Source of the DNA: CAXBDP01 sp963974465
GTDB taxonomy: Bacteria; Bacteroidota; Bacteroidia; Cytophagales; Cyclobacteriaceae
Assembly (NCBI GenBank): GCA_049340005.1
Contig: JBMPIY010000022.1
DNA: 5,508 bases
Reading direction: 5' to 3' (one strand)
Shown here: piece by piece, positions 1 to 5,508 of the stretch
Layout: each line of letters opens with the position of its first letter
Numbering within the stretch: the stretch's first letter is position 1
Position numbers and translations under genes: made by a program
Notes under the pieces: generated by a model
Databases searched by the model: none
Told to the model about the DNA's origin: nothing
Seen by the model: only the letters and a program-made list of their open reading frames with translations

Positions 1-20
1 CGGAAGGGTTGTGCTGAAAA

Positions 21-29
21 GTTCTTTGA
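21..29 (+). promoter_or_regulatory. boxA-like antitermination element, leader copy
   Basis: GTTCTTTGA resembles the rRNA antitermination boxA (E. coli core GCTCTTTAACA), which binds the NusB/S10 complex in nascent RNA so that RNA polymerase reads through the long untranslated operon. The same nine bases recur just before 23S (2252-2260), the expected second position of boxA in rrn operons. The last bases of the element can also pair in the pre-16S stem. Identification is by similarity and position only. Confidence 0.65.
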
Positions 30-57
30 AAAGATGGATAGGATAAACAGCAAACCG
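24..57 (+). other. Left arm of pre-16S processing stem
   Basis: This arm is complementary to 1701-1736 downstream of 16S. Seen pairs: 49-57 (AGCAAACCG) with 1701-1709 (CGGTTTGCT), 9 of 9; 32-47 with 1712-1727, 16 consecutive pairs including G-U at 41, 36 and 35; and 24-30 with 1730-1736, with one G-U. Small internal loops lie at 48/1710-1711 and 31/1728-1729. Such stems loop out 16S in pre-rRNA and are the substrate of RNase III in bacteria generally. The exact cut sites cannot be read from the sequence. Confidence 0.85.
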
Positions 58-105
58 TTTTAAGGACTCGTTAGAGAACTTTGAGAGAGCGCCAGGACAG
101 ACATA

Positions 106-129
106 GACGGAAGTCGAGAGATTTTCGTC
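106..129 (+). other. Leader hairpin with GAGA tetraloop
   Basis: GACGGAAGTC (106-115) pairs with GATTTTCGTC (120-129) over 10 bp, including two G-U pairs, and closes on the GNRA-type loop GAGA (116-119). It ends 11 nt before the 16S 5' end. No T-run follows, so it is not a terminator. It may help fold or process the 5' end of pre-16S, but its role is inference. Confidence 0.6.
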
Positions 130-140
130 GCAAATTTTCT

Positions 141-1659
<1,519 letters not shown>

Positions 1660-1770
1660 GGAGTCCGTAATGGACAAAAGATGGTGTTCTCTCTTGGAAG
1701 CGGTTTGCTATTTTATCTTATCTGTCTATTTCAAGGATTTTTCAATGATACTGACCTTAAAGGAGCAGCC
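1660..1770 (+). other. Spacer between 16S and tRNA-Ile
   Basis: This 111-nt spacer holds a small hairpin just after 16S (GTCC 1663-1666 with GGAC 1672-1675), the GTTCTCT segment (1686-1692) that can pair with leader 73-79, and the right arm of the pre-16S stem. The remainder (1737-1770) shows nothing I recognise. Confidence 0.7.
1701..1736 (+). other. Right arm of pre-16S processing stem
   Basis: Partner of leader 24-57. Its 5' part CGGTTTGCT (1701-1709) is an exact reverse complement of 49-57, and 1712-1727 pairs in register with 32-47. Cleavage of the closed stem would release pre-16S and leave the tRNA-bearing spacer. RNase III as the enzyme is inferred from general bacterial practice. 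Confidence 0.85.
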
Positions 1771-1844
1771 GGGCTTGTAGCTCAGGTGGTTAGAGCGCTA
1801 CACTGATAATGTAGAGGTCCGTGGTTCGAGTCCACGCAGGCCCA
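1771..1844 (+). tRNA. ileT: tRNA-Ile (anticodon GAT)
   Basis: A full 74-nt cloverleaf. The acceptor GGGCTTG (1771-1777) pairs with CAGGCCC (1837-1843) with one U-G, and the discriminator is A1844. The anticodon stem CTACA/TGTAG (1798-1802/1810-1814) frames the loop CTGATAA with anticodon GAT at 1805-1807, and the T-loop is TTCGAGT. It decodes AUC and AUU. Ile(GAT) followed by Ala(TGC) in the 16S-23S spacer is a classic rrn arrangement. The 3' CCA is not encoded (CAA follows), so it must be added by tRNA nucleotidyltransferase. The symbol is generic. Confidence 0.97.
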
Positions 1845-1953
1845 CAAGATTGGCCGCGTGGAGGAAGGACAGGCTATGCGGAGAAATCCCATGCACTGAC
1901 TAATCAAGGGCCAGGGTATCCCGCAAGGGAGACGGCGACGTTTTCTTGAGGGT

Positions 1954-1961
1954 GTTCTTTG
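1954..1961 (+). promoter_or_regulatory. Possible third boxA-like element
   Basis: GTTCTTTG matches the first eight bases of the two better-supported boxA copies (21-29 and 2252-2260), but T follows where they have A. It lies 14 bases before tRNA-Ala. An eight-base match in spacer sequence could be chance, so this is a weak call. Confidence 0.3.
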
Positions 1962-1975
1962 TTGAGAGACTCAAC
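1961..1975 (+). other. Hairpin abutting tRNA-Ala 5' end
   Basis: GTTGAG (1961-1966) and CTCAAC (1970-1975) are perfect reverse complements around a 3-nt AGA loop. The stem ends exactly at the base before mature tRNA-Ala (1976) and could stack on the acceptor stem. No T-run follows, so it is not a terminator. A role at the RNase P cleavage site is inference. Confidence 0.6.
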
Positions 1976-2049
1976 GGGGGATTAGCTCAGCTGGCTAGAG
2001 CGCCTGCCTTGCACGCAGGAGGTCATCGGTTCGACTCCGATATCCTCCA
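1976..2049 (+). tRNA. alaT: tRNA-Ala (anticodon TGC)
   Basis: A full 74-nt cloverleaf. The acceptor GGGGGAT (1976-1982) pairs with ATCCTCC (2042-2048), with one G-U at the third pair, and the discriminator is A2049. The anticodon stem CCTGC/GCAGG (2003-2007/2015-2019) frames the loop CTTGCAC with anticodon TGC at 2010-2012. The T-arm is ATCGG-TTCGACT-CCGAT. The G-U wobble in the acceptor here is at pair 3 (1978-2046), the position of the alanine identity determinant G3-U70, which supports the assignment. CCA is not encoded (CAT follows). The symbol is generic. Confidence 0.97.
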
Positions 2050-2149
2050 CATTAAGGATGCGAGGTGTTTATCACCAAGCAGACATGGGTTCGTTTTGCA
2101 AGAGACGAGCCAAACCAATCAACGACTATTTACCAGATGGGTAGGTGGT
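2050..2149 (+). other. Spacer after tRNA-Ala, up to the gap
   Basis: One hundred bases of spacer with two weak hairpins: GGTG (2064-2067) with CACC (2073-2076), and TACC (2131-2134) with GGTA (2140-2143). No gene, no tRNA and no coding frame is supported. The contig ends in a GGTAGGTGGT-type stretch. Confidence 0.7.
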
Positions 2150-2249
2150 NNNNNNNNNNNNNNNNNNNNNNNNNNNNNNNNNNNNNNNNNNNNNNNNNNN
2201 NNNNNNNNNNNNNNNNNNNNNNNNNNNNNNNNNNNNNNNNNNNNNNNNN
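2150..2249. other. Assembly gap (100 N)
   Basis: Exactly 100 undetermined bases. A round 100 is the usual placeholder for a gap of unknown length, so the true spacer length cannot be read. The gap lies after the tRNAs and before the 23S boxA. rrn repeats are a common place for short-read assemblies to break. Confidence 0.97.
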
Positions 2250-2251
2250 AC

Positions 2252-2260
2252 GTTCTTTGA
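2252..2260 (+). promoter_or_regulatory. boxA-like antitermination element, spacer copy
   Basis: GTTCTTTGA is identical to the leader copy at 21-29. The match extends so that 2252-2267 and 21-36 agree at 14 of 16 bases. In many bacteria a second boxA sits between the spacer tRNAs and 23S, as here. Its last two bases begin the 23S processing stem (2259-2267 with 5260-5268). Confidence 0.7.
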
Positions 2261-2290
2261 CATGATGCGAGAGTAGAACTTTAAGAAAAC
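2259..2290 (+). other. Left arm of pre-23S processing stem
   Basis: GACATGATG (2259-2267) is an exact reverse complement of CATCATGTC (5260-5268). CGAGAGTAGAACTTTA (2268-2283) pairs with TAAAGTTTTACTCTCG (5240-5255) over 16 bp with one G-U. GAAAAC (2285-2290) can pair with GTTTTC (5232-5237). Only a four-base bulge (5256-5259) interrupts the first two blocks. This is the stalk expected to bring the 23S ends together for RNase III. Both arms lie on the same side of the N gap. Confidence 0.88.
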
Positions 2291-2785
2291 TTTAGGAAAC
2301 AATCTTTGAATATTTAAGAAAGTAACTAAGGGCGTATGGGGGATGCCTTGGCTCTCAGAGGCGATGAAGGACGTGATAAGCTGCGATAAGCTACGGGGAG
2401 TTGCAAATAAACTGTGATCCGTAGATGTCCGAATGGGGCAACCCGTACAAGTGAAGCTTGTACATTTCGCTTAATGCGAAAAGCAAACCCGGAGAACTGA
2501 AACATCTAAGTACCCGGAGGAGGAGAAAACAATAGTGATTCCGCAAGTAGTGGCGAGCGAACGCGGATTAGCCCAAACCGATGTGGTTACGGCCACATCG
2601 GGGTTGTAGGACCACATATATTCTGTATTGACTGAACATGAAAGATCTGGGAAGGTCTTCCGAAGAGGGTGAGAGGCCCGTAATGGTAAGGTGAATATGG
2701 ATAGTGGTATCCTGAGTAGGTCGGGGTCGGAGAAGCCCCGGTTGAATTTGCCGGCACCATCCGGTAAGGCTAAATACTCCTGAGA

Positions 2786-2825
<40 letters not shown>

Positions 2826-4232
2826 TACCCTGAGTAAGGGGGTGAAATAGAACCTGAAACCATACGCCTACAAGCGGTCGGAGCCCATTCGTTGGGTGAC
2901 GGCGTGCCTTTTGCATAATGAGCCTACGAGTTGCCGTTGCTGGCGAGGTTAATTCCGTAGACGGAAGGAGCCGGAGCGAAAGCGAGTCTGAATAGGGCGT
3001 TTTAGTCAGTGGCGGCAGACGCGAAACCTTGTGATCTACCCTTGGCCAGGTTGAAGTTACGGTAACACGTAATGGAGGACCGAACCAGTACACGTTGAAA
3101 AGTGTTTGGATGAGCTGAGGGTAGGGGTGAAAGGCTAATCAAACTGGGAAATAGCTCGTACTCCCCGAAATGTTTTTAGGAACAGCGTGGAGTGATGTCT
3201 ATTAGAGGTAGAGCTACCAATAGGACTAGGGGGAGTCATATCCTACCAAATCCTGATGAACTCCGAATGCTAATAGATTAACTCTGCAGTGAGGGCCGGG
3301 GTGCTAAGGTCACGGTCCGAGAGGGAAAGAACCCAGATCATCAGCTAAGGTCCCAAAATCTACACTAAGTTGAACAAAGGCGGTCCAGCTGCACAGACAG
3401 CCAGGATGTTTGCTTGGAAGCAGCAATTCATTTAAAGAGTGCGTAACAGCTCACTGGTCGAGCGGCCGGGCGTCTATAATGAACGGGCATCAAGTGTAGT
3501 ACCGAAGCTATGAATTCTATGTAAATAGAATGGTAGGGGAGCATTCCAATGGCGGAGAAGCCACATGGTAACGTGTGGTGGAGCGTTTGGAAAAGCAAAT
3601 GTAGGCATAAGTAACGATAAGGCGGGTGAGAAACCCGCCCACCGATAGACTAAGGTTTCCCTGGCAATGCTAATCAGCCGGGGGTTAGTCAGGACCTAAG
3701 GCGAACCCGAAGGGGGTAGTCGATGGACAATCGGTTAATATTCCGATACTAGCAGTAGAAGTGAAGGAGAGACGGAGGAGTGAAAGGCTCGCGCACTGAC
3801 GGAATAGTGCGTTGAAGGGTGTAGATATAGGAGCTGTAGGCAAATCCGCAGTTTTTGTCGAACCTGATAGTACTGAGCGTTTACGGACAATCAGATAGTG
3901 GCCCTAAACCGACTTCCAAGAAAATCTTCTAGCGTTAATTTTACTGCTACCTGTACCGCAAACCGACACAGGTAGTCAAGGAGAGAATCCTAAGGTGCTC
4001 GAGTGAATCGTGGCTAAGGAACTAGGCAAAATAGCTCTGTAACTTCGGGAGAAGGAGCGCCTCCTTCTGCGCAAGCAGGAAAGGCCGCAGCGAAAAGATC
4101 CAGGCGACTGTTTATCAAAAACACATGGCTTTGCGAAATCGAAAGATGAAGTATAAGGCCTGACACCTGCCCGGTGCTGGAAGGTTAAGAGGGGATGTTA
4201 TTCGTAAGGAGAAGCATTGAATCGAAGCCCCA

Positions 4233-4317
<85 letters not shown>

Positions 4318-4805
4318 TCTGGATACTGTCTCGGCCACGAGCTCGGTGAAATTGTAGTCGCGGTGAAGATGCCGCGTACCCGCAACGGGACGGAAAGACC
4401 CTATGAACCTTTACTATAGCTTAACATTGACATTGGGTAATTGATGTGTAGGATAGGTGGGAGACTATGAAGCTGTGTCGCTAGGCATGGTGGAGTCAAC
4501 CTTGAAATACCACCCTTTACTTATTTGATGTCTAATCCCATGGATATGGGAGACATTGTTTGGTGGGTAGTTTGACTGGGGTGGTCGCCTCCAAAACAAT
4601 AACGGAGGCTTTCAAAGGTACCCTCAGCACGCTTGGTAACCGTGCGTGGAGTGCAATAGCATAAGGGTGCTTGACTGAGAGACATACAAGTCGACCAGGA
4701 ACGAAAGTTGGATATAGTGATCCGGTGGTTCCATATGGAAGGGCCATCGCTCAAAGGATAAAAGGTACTCTAGGGATAACAGGCTGATCTCCCCCAAGAG
4801 CTCAT

Positions 4806-4895
<90 letters not shown>

Positions 4896-4896
4896 T

Positions 4897-4944
<48 letters not shown>

Positions 4945-4981
4945 TGTTGTGGGCGTAAGAAGTTTGCGAGGATCTGACCTT

Positions 4982-4995
4982 AGTACGAGAGGACC
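4982..4995 (+). other. Sarcin-ricin loop of 23S
   Basis: AGTACGAGAGGACC is the universally conserved loop (E. coli 2654-2667) that docks the translational GTPases EF-Tu and EF-G. All bases match the canonical form, which supports an intact 23S. Confidence 0.92.
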
Positions 4996-5231
4996 GGGTT
5001 GGACAGACCGCTGGTGTATCAGTTGTGCCGCCAGGTGCATTGCTGAGTAGCTACGTCTGGAAGAGATAAGCGCTGAAAGCATCTAAGTGCGAAACTCACC
5101 TCAAGATGAGACTTCTTTTAAAGGGTCGTCAGAGACGATGACGTTGATAGGCTGCAGGTGTAAAGGCAGAAATGTCAAAGCCGAGCAGTACTAATTACCC
5201 GTACGCTTTCAAGAATGAAGAGACTTTTAAG

Positions 5232-5268
5232 GTTTTCGATAAAGTTTTACTCTCGATATCATCATGTC
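5232..5268 (+). other. Right arm of pre-23S processing stem
   Basis: Partner of 2259-2290. CATCATGTC (5260-5268) pairs 9 of 9 with 2259-2267, and 5240-5255 pairs with 2268-2283 over 16 bp with one G-U. ATAT (5256-5259) bulges out. The 23S 3' end lies about 20 nt upstream of this arm. Confidence 0.88.
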
Positions 5269-5288
5269 GATATTCCAGCAGGGATATT
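5269..5288 (+). other. Small hairpin after the 23S stalk
   Basis: GATATTCC (5269-5276) pairs with GGGATATT (5281-5288) across the loop AGCA, giving 8 bp including two G-U pairs. It begins right where the 23S processing stem ends and may stack on it. No T-run follows, so it is not a terminator. Confidence 0.5.
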
Positions 5289-5307
5289 AAAGTATTATAA
5301 AGTATTA
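5288..5307 (+). repeat. 10-bp tandem duplication
   Basis: TAAAGTATTA occurs twice back to back (5288-5297 and 5298-5307) without mismatch. This may be replication slippage in the AT-rich spacer. No function is apparent. Confidence 0.8.
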
Positions 5308-5311
5308 GGAT

Positions 5312-5326
5312 CATGCAGTAGGCATG
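5312..5326 (+). other. Small hairpin before 5S
   Basis: CATGC (5312-5316) pairs with GCATG (5322-5326) around the loop AGTAG, 11 nt before the 5S 5' end. It is short and may be chance. A role in 5S maturation would be inference. Confidence 0.4.
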
Positions 5327-5337
5327 GTCAAAGAGTT

Positions 5338-5448
5338 TATGGTGATTATAGCTCCGGGGTCCACCTTTTCCCATTCCGAACAGAGAAGTTAAGCCCGGAT
5401 GCGCCGATGGTACTGCAGTCACATGTGGGAGAGTAGGTCGTCGCCGTA
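5338..5448 (+). rRNA. rrf: 5S ribosomal RNA
   Basis: 5S rRNA of about 111 nt, part of the central protuberance of the 50S subunit. Conserved blocks are CCATTCCGAACAGAGAAGTT (5371-5390), AAGCCCG (5391-5397), CGCCGATGGTACTGC (5402-5416) and TGGGAGAGTAGGTCG (5426-5440). The ends are set by helix I: TATGGTGA (5338-5345) pairs with TCGCCGTA (5441-5448), with two U-G pairs. It is in the standard place after 23S and looks intact. Confidence 0.95.
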
Positions 5449-5458
5449 TTTTTATTCG

Positions 5459-5493
5459 AACGCCCGATAGATGCACTTCTATCGGGCGTTTTT
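5459..5493 (+). terminator. Rho-independent terminator of the rRNA operon
   Basis: AACGCCCGATAGA (5459-5471) pairs perfectly with TCTATCGGGCGTT (5478-5490) over 13 bp around a six-base loop, followed by T's to 5493 (five T's from 5489). It starts ten bases after 5S and should end the operon transcript. It has no matching A-run on the left beyond two bases, so it looks one-directional. Confidence 0.93.
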
Positions 5494-5508
5494 GCGTTTA
5501 TACGAAAT
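5494..5508. other. Sequence after the terminator
   Basis: Fifteen bases outside the operon. Nothing can be assigned. Confidence 0.6.

Larger units (their letters stand above)
1..140 (+). other. rRNA operon 5' leader (partial)
   Basis: Transcribed leader upstream of 16S. It holds a boxA-like element (21-29), the left arm of the pre-16S processing stem (24-57), a segment AGAGAAC (73-79) that can pair with GTTCTCT downstream of 16S (1686-1692), and a strong local hairpin (106-129). No start codon with a believable frame and no Bacteroidota-type promoter (TTTG at -33 with TAnnTTTG at -7) is convincing here. Because boxA already begins at 21, the promoters should lie before the window. That last step is inference. 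Confidence 0.8.
1845..1975 (+). other. Structured inter-tRNA spacer
   Basis: This 131-nt segment between tRNA-Ile and tRNA-Ala has no usable reading frame. It can form several local pairings: TGGCC (1851-1855) with GGCCA (1909-1913), GCGTGG (1856-1861) with CCATGC (1889-1894), TCCC-GCAA-GGGA (1919-1930, GNRA loop), TCAAG (1904-1908) with CTTGA (1945-1949), and a perfect hairpin at 1961-1975. A boxA-like GTTCTTTG lies at 1954-1961. I do not recognise it as a named RNA family. The simplest reading is precursor RNA that folds to help tRNA processing. Confidence 0.55.
5214..5337 (+). other. 23S-5S spacer
   Basis: This spacer of about 124 nt holds the right arm of the pre-23S stem (5232-5268), a hairpin at 5269-5288, a 10-bp tandem repeat (5288-5307) and a small hairpin at 5312-5326. 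No tRNA or coding frame is seen. It is AT-rich compared with the flanking rRNA genes. Confidence 0.75.

Noticed and set aside
58..85. Possible Bacteroidota promoter around GAACTTTG
   Set aside because: Only TTTG and one A fit the TAnnTTTG box, no TTG lies at the right distance upstream, and the site is downstream of boxA and the stem arm, where a main promoter would cut off both.
1946..2260. A plus-strand frame through tRNA-Ala into the gap
   Set aside because: It translates tRNA-Ala and then runs through 100 Ns. The 'GGLAQLARAPALHAGGHRFDS' string is the familiar false translation of a tRNA gene.
5288..5307. CRISPR-like or mobile-element repeat
   Set aside because: Two adjacent 10-bp copies without spacers, terminal inverted repeats or a transposase. 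Slippage explains it.
5195..5476. Overlapping open frames on both strands around 5S
   Set aside because: They cover the 23S end, the processing stem, 5S and the terminator, so they are shadows of RNA features.

Overview
This window is one ribosomal RNA operon on the + strand and contains no protein-coding gene that I can support. The order is leader, 16S rRNA, tRNA-Ile(GAT), tRNA-Ala(TGC), an assembly gap, 23S rRNA, 5S rRNA and a rho-independent terminator. Every long open frame, on either strand, lies over an rRNA or runs through tRNA-Ala into the gap.

Organism: a member of the Bacteroidota. The 16S ends GGAACACCTCCTTTCT, the 16S V3 helix is short, and neither tRNA gene encodes its CCA end. 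16S segments such as the 'TTACCTAGGCTAGAATGTG' stretch near 1107 and 'GATGATGACTCGCTGTTGG' near 947 look to me most like Cytophagales (Hymenobacter/Pontibacter relatives), or less likely Chitinophagales. I recall these signatures from memory and did no search, so phylum is firm and order is tentative.

Layout: positions 1-140 are the transcribed leader with a boxA-like antitermination element, the left arm of the pre-16S processing stem and a GAGA-capped hairpin. 16S covers about 141-1659. The internal transcribed spacer (1660 to about 2314) holds the right arm of the 16S stem, tRNA-Ile, an unusually structured 131-nt inter-tRNA segment, tRNA-Ala, a run of exactly 100 Ns (2150-2249), a second boxA and the left arm of the 23S stem. 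23S covers about 2315-5213. The 23S-5S spacer carries the right arm of the 23S stem, two small hairpins and a 10-bp tandem repeat. 5S covers about 5338-5448 and the terminator hairpin is at 5459-5493.

How it works together: a single transcript would be kept antiterminated through the boxA elements. It would fold into two long stalks (24-57 with 1701-1736, and 2259-2290 with 5232-5268) that bring the ends of 16S and 23S together for RNase III-type cleavage, release the two tRNAs, and stop at the hairpin after 5S. The promoter must lie upstream of position 1.

I looked for an undescribed system and did not find one. The items worth a second look are the boxA/stalk architecture, the inter-tRNA spacer, a few covarying rRNA positions and the untested join across the N gap.
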